Part shown: positions 53,930 through 64,000 of the stretch, piece after piece
How positions within the stretch are numbered: the stretch's first letter is position 1
How the letters are laid out: each line of letters starts with the position of its first letter
DNA from: Peronospora farinosa
Lineage: Eukaryota > Oomycota > Peronosporomycetes > Peronosporales > Peronosporaceae
Length of the DNA stretch: 64,000 bases
Direction of reading: 5' to 3'
NCBI GenBank assembly: GCA_947646735.1
Contig: CANTFK010000103.1
Coordinates: 62,001 to 126,000 of the forward strand
Notes under the pieces: model-generated
The model's input: only the letters and a program-made list of their open reading frames with translations
What the model was told of the DNA's origin: nothing
The model's database searches: none
Made by a program: the position numbers and the translations under genes

Positions 53930-55005
53930 ATGGTCCTTAATATGGACTGGAGTGACTTCCCTTACCTCTCCCGACATCATATAGAGTTGGCAGAGCATAT
54001 GGCGCAGGGACTTTGTGAACAAGCCCTGACCAACCTCTTGCATTGCCCTCCTGAGAAACATGTTGCTCAGTTGGAGCAGTTTGAGGTGTTTGTTCTCGTA
54101 CAGCGTAGAAACACGTCCGAGTTAAACAGCCAAGCCACGGATGAGTCTATCAATAAGTCTCAGGATGAGCTTTTGTGTGAGCAATCTCGGAATGAGGCGT
54201 TCAACAGAACTGTTGAGACGCTCTCGGTCCGGTCTAATCAGCCAAGGCCCATTCGGATGGACCTTCCGAAGTTTGATGGGACTGCCCCAAATACGGTTAT
54301 TCACTGGCTTTTAGCCATGGAGCAATGCGGTATGGCGCAGCTCATCGAAGACAACACCAGGATGGTATATCAAATTTGCGTGGAAAAGCTTCAGATTGAG
54401 CTTACTCTACGCTGATGGCAAAACGATGATGCGTTTCCATCATAAGCGATTTTTAATTCAAAGATTCGCGCCATGTGTAAGCCGCCTAACAACGATGTGT
54501 TGCTTATGGCGCGCTTCTTTGTAGCACGACAGGCGAAACGATCTCGGCAAGAGTAGGTGCAGGAGATGCATTCGATGTCTGCGTCTTATAATGTGGGCCC
54601 AATACCAGAGCACATTAAGGTGCCTACGTTCAAGAACGGACTATGGCACGGCCCATCGCGTCAGTCCCTTCTTAGAAAGGTGCAAATGACAATTGAAGAG
54701 GCAATTAGAATTGCCATGGTTGAGGAGCAATCCTACAGCAGTGCCTCAGCGACAGCTTATTATATAAGCCGTCGTCCGAGAATTCGGATGCCACTCCAAT
54801 GGAGTTAGGCAATGCAGACGTGGTCTGCTACAAGTGCGGCACGGGCGGCCATATGATGGCTCACTGCTATGCCAAACTTGATGCTGGTGTTAATACACCC
54901 AGCAGGAAGGCTCCTTACCCGAAGGGAGGTGCGAAAAACCAGCGTGCACTACGCACGGGTTCAGCACCTGCCCAAGATGGGTCAGACAATGTGAAAGCGC
55001 AGTAG
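53930..55005 (+). pseudogene. gag: E3 gag pseudogene
   Basis: From the ATG at 53930 the frame is open to 54415, the best-kept gag N-terminus of the family here (NMDWSDFPYL, MDLPKFDGTAPN). Later pieces are 54557-54808 and 54799-55005, the last with a CCHC knuckle, CYKCGTGGHMMAHC. Two stops or shifts near 54415 and 54555 break it. Confidence 0.75.
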
Positions 55006-55066
55006 GGGCGGGATTTCCTACTTCCGCGGACTCTAAAGCTACCCCTACGTTCATAGTGATAAAAAA

Positions 55067-55393
55067 ATGGGTAGCATAGTCCCTGAGGTTCCGAAAGGTC
55101 GTGCCTCAACCCTTTTGGTCTATAGCGCTCGTGTACGAGGCTATGACCAAGTGATGACCCTTCTCGTGTATTCGGATGCATCACAAAACTTGGTGAAACT
55201 CGCGGCTCTGAAAAAGAGACCAGCGAGTTATGAGTTGCTTTGCCAGGATGGCAAGCGAGAAGAGTCGATCGTTCGTTTAGCGAACGGCGCGCTCGTTAAA
55301 TCGGAGGGAGTTCAAGTTGAACTCGCCTTCAGTTTCAGTGACTTCTCTTGTAAAGAGAAGTTCACAGTGCTAGGTAAAGGAGAGTCCGTATGA
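55067..55393 (+). pseudogene. E3 protease pseudogene
   Basis: 108-aa piece homologous to E1 and E2 protease. The catalytic DSGAS is YSDAS here, so the active aspartate is lost. It ends with the same frame break before MPWLAKHQP as in E1 and E2. Confidence 0.75.
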
Positions 55394-55874
55394 CCTCATC
55401 CTAGGCATGCCTTGGTTGGCCAAACACCAACCATGAATAGACTGGCGTACACGCACAGTCGCTAGCTCTACGCAAGACACCGGAAAGGATGTGCTCTTGC
55501 GAGAGGCTTATGTGGATGATGCTGTATCCAACACAGTCGAGGGTGCGATGACGGTATGTCAATCGGCACCAGGAACTACCCAGCTCGAAAAGAGTGGTGT
55601 AGTTGGAAGTGCCCTGGCAGAAAGCCAGGTGACACATATTCCTACCCATATTGAGGAGACTGGTGTAGTGAATGGGACGATGACAGGTAGCCATGCGTTC
55701 AATGTCCTGCACAGAGCCGAGAGCCTGTGGCAGTTGATGGTAGGCTGACAGGAAGTCAAGCGCCACAAGAACCGGCACAGAGCTAGGGGCCTGGTGCGGC
55801 TGGAAGGAGTGCGTTGGCTAATACAGCAACTACACCTTCTTCTAGGTCAAAGGTCGTGGTGCCTCGAACAACGA

Positions 55875-56283
55875 GCATGCTGGCAGATATCTTAACCAAG
55901 CCTCTTGGCCCTACGCAATTTAAGAGGTTACGGCATATGTTGAATATTGTACCAGTGCCTACGACTACCACACCACAAGACATCAGAGACAACGAAGAGG
56001 GAGTGTGGCGAAGTACAAGATGTCGTGTCCCTGATTCTAGGTGGGACATCGAATAGTTAGTCGCATGATGCTGGGACGCATCGTTAAAGTTGACAGTTGA
56101 GGTATACCTGTTGTTATCGACTGTAATCTAGTCTAACAGAGGGGGTTGTCACCTACGAGGTTTTTCCCTCCTCAATCATAAAGTTGTTCAGTGGGAAGCA
56201 AGTGTTTCGCGTTCTCTATTCCCTACTCTGCATTGTTCACCCTACAGAACAACGACACTCACCGCGCAGTGATAAGTGTGACA
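55875..56283 (+). mobile_element. 5'-truncated Ty1/copia fragment nested in E3
   Basis: The frame reads TTSMLADILTKPLGPTQFKR, the typical C-terminal end of copia RNase H, then a stop. A polypurine stretch, AACAGAGGGGG, precedes a 137-bp LTR (56147-56283), TGTCACC...GTGTGACA. E2 shows the unoccupied sequence. GAGCA before and GAGCC after the insert are consistent with a short target duplication. Confidence 0.7.
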
Positions 56284-56338
56284 GGTTATGAGCCCAGACG
56301 TATTAAGATGATCAAGGGCACGTCGAAAAGACTGACCC

Positions 56339-57270
56339 TTGGATCAGTCTCGGTCCAAGAGGACGGACCTACGAACGAGTTGTTCGAGGCCGTCCAAGAA
56401 AAGATGCCGAAGGCTTCCTCAGTTGAGGTGCTCCAACTTGTCTTGGCATATGCGTTACAGCAAGTCGCCTCACTGCAGCCCGACCTTCTGTGTGCGTAAA
56501 GCAACAATTGGATGGCGCGTGGTTCATGCTTATAATAAGCTGAAAACGGCCACCATTCCGGCTCAAACGCTGATCCCGCGGAAAGATGTCTTGTTGAAAT
56601 CCATGGGAAAGTCAACTATTTTTTCCGCGTTGGATCTGAAGGATGGCTACTATCAAGATCTTATGAGAGATACTGATGTAGCCAAAACGGCAGTAAGCAC
56701 CCCAAGCGGTATGCTGTGGGAGTGGCTTGTGATGCCACAAGGGTTGAAAAATGCTCCAGCAACATTCAACCGGGTTGTAGTTCATGTAATGCGTCAGAAC
56801 CGTGACTACGCGCCCCATTACTTTGACGATGTATTCGTGCATAGTAGGGTGGAGGACAGTTTGAGCGCAATAGAGTCGCAGAAGCGTCATTTAGACGCTG
56901 TGTTGCAGACTCTGGGTGACGCCCAGTTATACGTGAGCTTGCAGATGTGCGTAACTAGGGTCCCCGAGATACCTGTGCTGGGCTGCATCGTAGGTAAACA
57001 TGGTGTACGAGCAGACTCAGAAAAGGTAAAGGCTGTAAAGGAATGGCCAGTCCCACGACACGTGAAGGATCTGCGGCAATTCCTTGGGCTAGCTCAATAC
57101 TTGCATAAGTACAGCAAGAATTATGCGGAGCAGACTAAGCCATTTTCTGACCTTTTGAAAAAGGATGCAGAATGGACTTGGTATAAGGAGCAAGACGATG
57201 CGTTCACATCAGTGAAGCAATATCTTGAGGCACCGGTCTTGGTATTGCCAGACGCGGATAAGAACTTGGG
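56339..57270 (+). pseudogene. pol: E3 reverse transcriptase and early RNase H
   Basis: An open frame with TFCVRKAT, ALDLKDGYYQ, LVMPQGLKNAP, YFDDVFVHS and the LRQFLGLAQYLHKYSKNYAE connection region. These residues are normal where E1 and E2 are broken, so E3 represents an earlier state of the family. It stops being retrotransposon-like at PDADKN (57270), just before the RNase H catalytic Asp; the remaining ~60 codons of the frame are unrelated sequence. Confidence 0.8.
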
Positions 57271-58033
57271 ATACGGGCACACAGGATGGACTATATTCTG
57301 TTTTGAAAATCTACCCATTTTATTATCGATGCAAAATGCAAAATCAGCCAATCCAAATACCGGAAAAGGAGCCTTCCGGACGGACGGGCACAATTCCTTG
57401 AATATATCGATAATCTGTAACTACTCTACCATCATCCTTGTTGAAACCCGTTAGGCTCAAGGTCGTAAACCGTTGAGCCCAGTCTCACCTGAAAAGGTAT
57501 ATGTACACGTAGGGAAAGGCATGTAATACATATAGTTGTAAGGCGTATAGTTATATGTGTAACAAAAGATGGACGTCAGGTGTCATAGGTGAAATAGATT
57601 CTGTGTCCATCTCTTGCTTCTGTCGCTCTTGCTGTGCTAGCAAGCTGCGATCTCTCTGCACCAACCACTCTCTAGCGTCACCCTCGACTCTTCAAACACC
57701 TCTTCGCTGCCTCCTATGCGTCGCCTAGCACTACCGAAAAGACGCGTCCTTTCGCTTCGTCAGAAACTGCTACAAGATTAGATACGCAATTTCTAACAAT
57801 GTGTCGATATAGTGCCAACGGTAGTATCTAGCTTGTCTAATGACTTGCTGACTCAGTCGGCAATTGAATAGGCAATGATAAAAAGATGACAGAAAAAACA
57901 CAAATGGTTTCGGTGAGTAACTTTAATGCATTCTCAATAATCCTGATCTGCAGCCTTTCCTTTATCACGATGCTAACACGAAATTCCGTCATTTCTGTCA
58001 CCAAAAGACCAAAGATTTATTACAAAAGCTGTA
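57271..58033. other. unrelated sequence inside E3
   Basis: This replaces the rest of pol. It contains no recognisable coding motif. A pyrimidine-rich stretch near 57600-57770 might be an LTR of another family, but I cannot show its partner. Confidence 0.35.
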
Positions 58034-58309
58034 AGGTAATAAATATAAGTCAGTCTTGAATTTCCTAATTACTGCTCACTGCGCATGAGGAGCTAAATAA
58101 GCTTCTGCGTGTAGCAAGTGAAACACTTTTTAGAAGTTCATTGCGCGGTTCGCTTCAAAGCGACCGGCAACGGTTGGTACAGCGCTTTAGCGCCGACCAA
58201 CAACACCACCACCGCACGCGGAGGTATGACGGTCTAATTGCTTCCTCACGCTGCTCGAAAGTGTGTTTCTGCTTAGCACTTGACATCTTCTTTGAAGTGC
58301 CCGTGTACA
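58034..58309 (+). repeat. E3 3' LTR remnant
   Basis: About 276 bp matching the right half of the E3 5' LTR, ending GTGCCCGTGTACA. The left half is missing. Confidence 0.75.
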
Positions 58310-58840
58310 CAGTACGTACTCAACACAGCTGACAAAAGCCGCCAAGGGCTTTAATTTTCTTACTGGCCTTGTGTTCTTTACTGACTAAAACCTATGACGA
58401 AAATTTCCTTGGTGTAGCTCCATTGCCAGACCTACCCGACGTAACTTGGTAAGAGCTAGTGTACGTTGCTTATCTGCTTGTAACGTACAGTGTTGCGGAG
58501 TCTTAAGCTTACTTAACCTTATTGTTTGATTGAGGTAGATAAACGAGTTGAGGTTATAGATGCTCGTGAGATTTATAAAATAACGAAACTTCCAAGCAGC
58601 TTTAGGATGAAGAGACAGAAGCATCTCTAACGAAGACGCCTGACATTCAGACTAGCTGTATTATTGCGTGGACCAAAAGGCGTAATTTTAGTCAAAAAGA
58701 TTTTTCTTCATTGTTTGACTGAAAGTTTTTGTCTAGGCTTTACTCTCACCTTTATCAGGGTTTCTTGGGAATGAATTTTTTTTCATAGCTAGCACTGTAC
58801 GACGCACAAGATTAGTAATATGTTTGTAGACAACTATATC

Positions 58841-58943
58841 AAGGACTTGATGGCTATAATGCACCTGCATGCAATTTATTATGCAATTTATTATATAACT
58901 TGCATGCAGGTGCATTAAAGCCATTAAGTCTTTGAACAAATAC
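58841..58943. repeat. long inverted repeat (34-nt arms)
   Basis: Arms 58841-58874 and 58910-58943 pair at about 30 of 34 positions, with a ~35-nt AT-rich loop. The core TAATGCACCTGCATGCAA is perfect. It could be a foldback element or a precursor of small RNAs. Confidence 0.7.
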
Positions 58944-59569
58944 ATCTTTGCGACGTCCATGCTGACAAATGCCAGTAAGCTCGGTATCAGAATGCATTAA
59001 GCTCGCCAGTTATATGTAAAAGTCGTCGTTAAAACTTATCACAATATTTTACTCTTCTAAAGAGAGATTTCACAGCAAGTAGAATCGAGGAGTAGAAGCG
59101 TCCAAGAAAGGCCGCATGTCATAGGGGCACGACGTGACAAACTGTGGCTCTCGTACAGTGTAGCACGTACCACGCTGTTTCTCCTGTTCATTACTCAATC
59201 TGCTATTTAATTTGCGTTCATTAGGGTAGACGCCACCCTTTTCCTCTTGTCCAACAAGATTTTTGCCAGCACGCTACTTCTTTTTTATTATTATAAGGGT
59301 CAATACAGCCTTTGAGTCGTGATTAGTGGCCGTACAAGTCCTCTTTCCAGTGCTCCTATGTCGCTGACAAGAGTGCCGGCTGCCTAATGGGCGCCGGCAA
59401 ATGCTCGCCTTTAGGCGGGCCCCTGTTTTTGTGCTGCCTGCCTGCCCTCCACCTAACCAGTTCGTGACCGACCCAGTGGTTCACATCACCCTGTAGACGA
59501 GCAGCCACTTTCGTCCATGGTACGCCTATCATTCTAAAAGAGTTGTATACTCTTGCCCGCGTTCATATC

Positions 59570-60762
59570 TTAATTCGCGATTCTGTCGGCCATACAATTG
59601 TATTGCCATAAGTGGTGGGTCCACGATATGACTTCTATTCGATCAGCATGTATTTGGCATTGCATGTACAGACCTTTAAAATTTGTTTTTCGGCACTCTT
59701 CTGTCCCTAAGTTGGTGAGAATGAGTAGACTGTCGCCGACTACTTGAATATGTCGTATATGGTTACGATGTACATAGCGTAATCCATTTAGGAGTCCGTG
59801 ATACTCCGCTACATTGTGAGTCACCGACTTGCGATATGACATACTCGCCATCCAATTAATTTCATGTAGCGACGAGCTGCCCCCGATGCGTACTAGCACC
59901 GAACCTGCCCCACCTGGTCCAGGATTTCCTCGTGGTCGACCATTAAAAAAAGGATGAGTGCAGGGTCGCTGGTAAGGTTACTTGTGTATCCTGGCCACAT
60001 ATCCCCAGGTTGCGTTAGCAAGTCATGGCAGAACGCGTATGCCGCTTTCACCGCAGGCTCCGCCTCTGACTCAATTCTGAGCAGATTAAGGTAAGCCGAT
60101 AGTTAGCGCATTTTTAGGATGGCCGCCATTCTAAAAAGGAATATGTACTGTTTTGGATCCCGATGTAAGCATCGTCGCCGCCAAATGATCTGTAGAGTCG
60201 TAATCGCTTCAACTTTTTAAAAGGCCTGGATCGCATCAAATTGCTCCACCAGCACGCTCTCCCTGTGACCTATTCGTAACGCTGCAAAAATCGCGTCTCC
60301 TCTTTTCCATATCGCCACAGGAACCGAAATTTTCAACAATTTAGGATCTTTTCCGGGCCAGGCAAGGTCTCGCAAAAACCCAGTGCTTTTCATGGCTCTG
60401 TAAATACACGAAAGTCTGCGTGCTCCGGAGCAAGCCTGAAATGTGTGGTACGGAGTCCCTGTCGTATCGTCACATTCCTCAATAGGGCAGCCCAAAGATT
60501 GTGTGGTGGCAATTCAAGCACTAAAGGCTCTGAGTTTTAGCCTGTACAAGACTTATTGTCCTCATTCTGTCACACCAGTAATACAGCCAGTGTCAACCCA
60601 CTTCATTTGTTGCAATGCTTTGCTGACGTCCATGTTATCCTGGTCCCATTTGTGCTGTTTGTTTTCTAGATCCGCAAGTGCCTTACATCTCTCGCGAGCT
60701 TGAGCCCGCACTTTGCAACGGTTGGGGAAAGATGGCGTATACTTAATCGTCGTCTGTGGCAA
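59570..60762 (-). pseudogene. LINE-type (non-LTR) retrotransposon C-terminus: zinc finger and RNase H
   Basis: The minus-strand piece 60495-60217 has a zf-RVT-like C...C...H...C cluster (CPIEEC, YHTFQAC). Downstream, from about 59955, a type I RNase H domain reads NGRPRGNPGPGGAGSVLV, then HNVAEYHGLLNGLRY, HIQVVGDSLLIL and WTHHLWQYNCMADRIAN. This order matches the end of oomycete LINE polyproteins. The first catalytic Asp (usually FDG) is FNG here, and frames are split, so it is a relic. The piece at 60762-60562 may belong to the same protein. RT itself is not found. Confidence 0.65.
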
Positions 60763-62004
60763 AAGACACTAAAGAGATCCCCTCGAGCATGGAACGAGCA
60801 ACCTCGCCATCCAAGTCGGTTCCATCAGGATAATATGAACTGTAATTTGTTGTTCTCCTTAAGTAGCCAGCTTTTAAACTTTTCGCTCATGCGCAACGGA
60901 TAGCAGGCGCTGATCACTCAGATATGAGAAATTTGGGAGGCCCGGATAAAATGCGAGCAGAAGTAGGATAAAAATGCGCTCCATATCATTCTTCAACGCC
61001 AAACTTCTGCGAAAAGTAATGGTCCCAGCCCCAGTGCTTTCCCGTGTGGCATTAACCAATGCAACGAGAAAATTCCAATTGCTCGATTATATCTCGTACA
61101 CCAGCATCTTCCAAGTCCATACTTATGGAAAGGCTCATTCAATGCTGAGATAAGGAATCCATTCTGGGCATTATCGTCCGGTCTCACACAGCATTAATCG
61201 CCGTATACCTTCAACTATACCCTCTGTATACCTAAGTATCTCTACTGAGCAGGTATCATCAGTCCAGTTCAACATGTCTAGCACGCTATTTCGATTGCAT
61301 GAGCTACGACTGTACCTTCAATGTAAACAACGACTCCGTCTAAGCTTGAGTACGTCCAATTGAGCTCAATCCTGAACGATTACTTTAAATTTCGTATTTC
61401 CGTCAATAGTGCGTTACAGATGATCAAAAAAAACAAAAACCATTTGGAATCTTATGAAGGTACTAAAAAAATTCGAGCATTTTGCTGACTATGGAAGAGC
61501 ACCTATTAATATGAACGTAAGGGATATAGTAGATAGTGATAAACCAGCTTAAATATTAAACGGTCAATATTGAAAAGTGCAAGGCGAGCCCCGGAAGTTC
61601 TCCGCTAGTTTGTCATTTCGAACATCTGACATTCCTACACGTGAGACAAAAAATCATGCATCACTCGTGTACAAGTTAATTGATGACATTATCGAGCGTT
61701 GGAAGTAGAATCAGGCATGTTAGTTCGACTAAAAATTCGTTTTTAACCAAGGAGTTAATGCGCACGATCAATTCGCCTGCAAAAGTATTTCTCATAGAAT
61801 TCAACAAGGTTTTAGATACTACAAGAAATAATTTCTTGGCTTTGTAAATGATTATATTTGATTCGTACATTATATAAAAGGCGTCAAATATGACTCACGG
61901 TGAGTTGTACGACGTCTATGATTTAAGGCGAAATGTTTATGTGGTCCTGGAGAACCAGCATCTCCTGGTCAAGATAATTAAATCTTTGCCAGTCATTGAG
62001 GCAA
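60763..62004. other. no confident gene
   Basis: Short ORFs only. Minus-strand 60993-61187 might be more LINE debris. Nothing else is supported. Confidence 0.35.
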
Positions 62005-63077
62005 TGTGGTGGAGTGGGATTCGCAAAAATTGCTGATGCGACTCCAACTCTCCACTGGCGCCCGGACGACCGACTAACGGAGGGGGTACTCTGATTCCGT
62101 GTATATAGCCTTCCTCACTTTGTGGACTCATCAATTGGGCGGGTTGCTCTCTTCTCGGAGGACTTGAGTCGATGCTGATCCTAATCGGGTTAGGGATAGG
62201 GAGTTTTGGTGATCTTGTGGATATCTTCACAAGATCGACTAAGTACTTGTTGGTTGATCGTACCAATAGATTCCAACAGTCCAAATAGGCGAAGCTTGAA
62301 TCTTCTGACCACTTAAGCAGAACCTCTGACCATTTGATCCTTCCTGCACTTGCTTGCCTTGCCCTTACTTGTTGTTTCGTGCGTCCGATCGCAGTTGAGT
62401 TGTTGTGTTGAGACTCCTTCACCTAGCCAAAACAATCCAGAATGCACTTGTAGTCGATATTTTCGGCTTCGGGAGGCCAAATATCCTGCCCGGAATGACG
62501 CGTGTACTTAGAAGCAAATTGAACTCTGTTAATGTGAACCAATCAAATACCAAAACCTATGATTTTGCCTATCTTTAGCTCAGGATCTATTGCCACGTAT
62601 TGCCTTTACGGAAAAATCAGATCTTGTAATGTGGTCCACTTCAATATCGCGGTACTAAAAATTAATGTCGGTATCGGATCGCGGTCCGCCGGATCACGAC
62701 TTGTCCTCTTCATCGTTCCTCGGGTCATGTGAGATGATACATCTATATGATATGTCATGTCCACCTCATTCCAGTCTTCATAGCGACGTGATCCACACCA
62801 GACCGCCTTCCACATACTTAAATGTACCAATTCTCCTTCTTAGCGATCGCGTTCACGCGGATCACCATCGAAAAATACCGGAGATCGCAATTGCGTAGTT
62901 TCTAGGCCATAGCTAACTCCACATAGAACTGCGAACTCCACCATTCACTGGTTTCCATCCCATTTGCCATCATCTCGAAACTTCTGCGGGATCGCGATTC
63001 ATCCATATTGGACATTTCGGACTTAACCGAAAATATGTGATCACACTTTGCCAAATTTACTCTTTCGCTTCGCCACA
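62005..63077 (+). mobile_element. U3: 1.07-kb TG...CA unit, solo-LTR-like
   Basis: Starts TGTGGTGGAGTGGG and ends TTCGCCACA like U1, in the same orientation, and is bordered by GCAA on both sides (62001-62004 and 63078-63081), a perfect 4-bp duplication. No coding capacity. It fixes the ends of the family. Confidence 0.75.
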
Positions 63078-63496
63078 GCAACTCTCCCGATTTTCAACCA
63101 GAAGCGCAAGCGTGCAGCCATTAGGCCCAAGCACATCCTGAAGCTTTCATATGACTGATTAAAACGGTGCTTGTGCTCCTATAAGTTCTAGACATAGCGG
63201 ATATCGCATCACCCTTCCTTTTCGGGCGCTGATCGATAGATGGTGCTAGAGGCTGGCTATGCAATAAGATGCGTCGACTGTACAAGGCCGTGCTAAAGAA
63301 CTGCTTCGATGTCTAACACGACGATTATGATAAAGGTCTGACAATTATGCGGAAGCGAGTTGATATGCGGTCCCCAGGGTAGACAGCTGGTGAGAGGAAG
63401 AAAAAAACTCCCAGGGTCCATATGAAACGGGAATACACGACGGTTGTGACATCATACCAAAGTTCATTACGGTTGAAGTTCTATATTGCAAATACA

Positions 63497-64000
63497 AAGC
63501 TCCCTCTGTTTAATTATGGGTACGGTGGACGTTGATACCTATAACTTAACGGAGGTTATAACTTATCAGATTATGTGTATTGAACATAAGAGAACTTGAA
63601 TAATAAAAAGCGGACCTGGGGAACTAGACCATCCCCACTTACCCCTACAACTAAGAAGACTCTAGCCCTATAATTCAAACTGCTGACAAAACGTAAGTCC
63701 CATACCCCTTGGTTAATTTGACTCGTGCCTAGAGGTGTGAGACATGTCGTCAACCTGTTTTTTAGTGCTAATAGTGAAAGCTATATGTAATTTACAGTAT
63801 TTAACAGTGTCTTACCTGCTAATGTACCTAAACAGTTCAAGATGTCGTAAATCCGGCTTACCAATAAGCAGCGTCTTCAAATTTGCAAGTACAAGGATGA
63901 GAATCCAGGATTATCCCAGTCGGCACTGGTTAAATGGGTAACACAAAAGTTCGGCCTAGCTAAAACGCTGTCACAGCCATCGATCAGCAAGATAATTCAA
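63497..64000 (+). mobile_element. pogo/Tigger-like DNA transposon, left end (runs off window)
   Basis: CTCCCTCTG at ~63500 followed by GGGTACGGTGGACG forms a terminal sequence seen inverted near 53113. About 345 bp further is the start of a pogo-type transposase. The right end lies outside the window, so the boundary is inferred. Confidence 0.5.
63842..64000 (+). pseudogene. pogo-like transposase, N-terminal CENP-B/HTH part
   Basis: From the ATG at 63842 the frame has a TAA at codon 3 and then reads LTNKQRLQICKYKDENP and LSQSALVKWV, ending QPSISKII at the window edge. This is the first helix-turn-helix of CENP-B/pogo-type DNA-binding domains, which bind the transposon ends. The codon-3 stop makes this copy doubtful unless translation starts elsewhere or an upstream exon exists. 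The DDE domain would lie beyond the window. Confidence 0.6.

Larger units (their letters stand above)
53205..58309 (+). mobile_element. E3: defective Ty3/gypsy retrotransposon, family E, with copia insertion
   Basis: The 5' LTR (53205-53870) is followed by primer-binding site CTTGGTAGCAC, gag, PR, a nested copia fragment, and RT to early RNase H. After 57270 the sequence is unrelated until a 3' LTR remnant (58034-58309). Integrase, chromodomain and antisense ORF are lost. E3 lacks the RT lesions shared by E1 and E2. Flanks CTCCC and CAGTA do not match. Confidence 0.8.

Noticed and set aside
57271..57454. C-terminal ~60 codons of the 56339-57454 ORF as part of RNase H
   Set aside because: Similarity to E2 and B stops abruptly at 57270; the rest is unrelated sequence read in frame.

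Overview
The window looks like a repeat-rich, gene-poor stretch of an oomycete nuclear genome (Peronosporales-like: Phytophthora or a downy mildew). The evidence is short GT-AG introns of about 80 nt in conserved eukaryotic genes, chromodomain Ty3/gypsy retrotransposons, and a broken secreted-effector-like gene with a RALR (RxLR-class) motif. Assignments rest on reading translations and motifs by eye; no database was searched.

Layout. 1-5.3 kb is the only gene island: a partial class IV aminotransferase-like ORF running off the left edge (-), divergently paired with NDUFS6 (complex I zinc subunit, +, one intron), then VPS35 (retromer core, -, five exons) and a small coiled-coil protein (-). 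From 5.3 kb on, the window is almost entirely nested or decayed transposons. 7.2-14.4 kb is a defective gypsy element of family E (E1, +). 14.5-18.8 kb is an internally deleted relative of family B (element C). 19.8-28.0 kb is a second defective family-E element (E2, -). 28-33.8 kb holds old debris. 33.78-49.69 kb is a young tandem family-B array, LTR-internal-LTR-internal-LTR (-), flanked by one 5-bp target duplication and inserted at the 3' end of an RxLR-like effector pseudogene (49.7-50.9 kb). 53.2-58.3 kb is a third family-E element (E3, +) carrying a copia fragment. 59.6-60.8 kb is a LINE C-terminal remnant. Three copies of a ~1.1-1.4 kb TG...CA unit (solo-LTR-like, 'U') lie at 7.6, 17.0 and 62.0 kb. 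The right edge enters a pogo-like transposase.

How the parts work together. Each family-B unit has gag, then pol (PR-RT-RNase H-INT), then an overlapping -1-frame ORF with the integrase C-terminus and chromodomain. On the opposite strand, starting beside the 3' LTR, a 588-aa ORF runs tail-to-tail into the chromodomain ORF. A related antisense ORF, sharing a DPxLxVDY-type motif, lies in the same place in E1, E2 and element C.

Most notable. (1) A conserved antisense ORF in two gypsy families, intact even in the B copy whose sense genes are broken. (2) Retroelement sequence, coding and LTR, is tiled with short perfect inverted repeats far above chance, while the host gene VPS35 shows no comparable density. 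(3) One E1-versus-E2 difference is a fold-back insertion that created a hairpin. (4) The tandem array sits under one target-site duplication and supplies the stop codon of the effector frame it interrupts.
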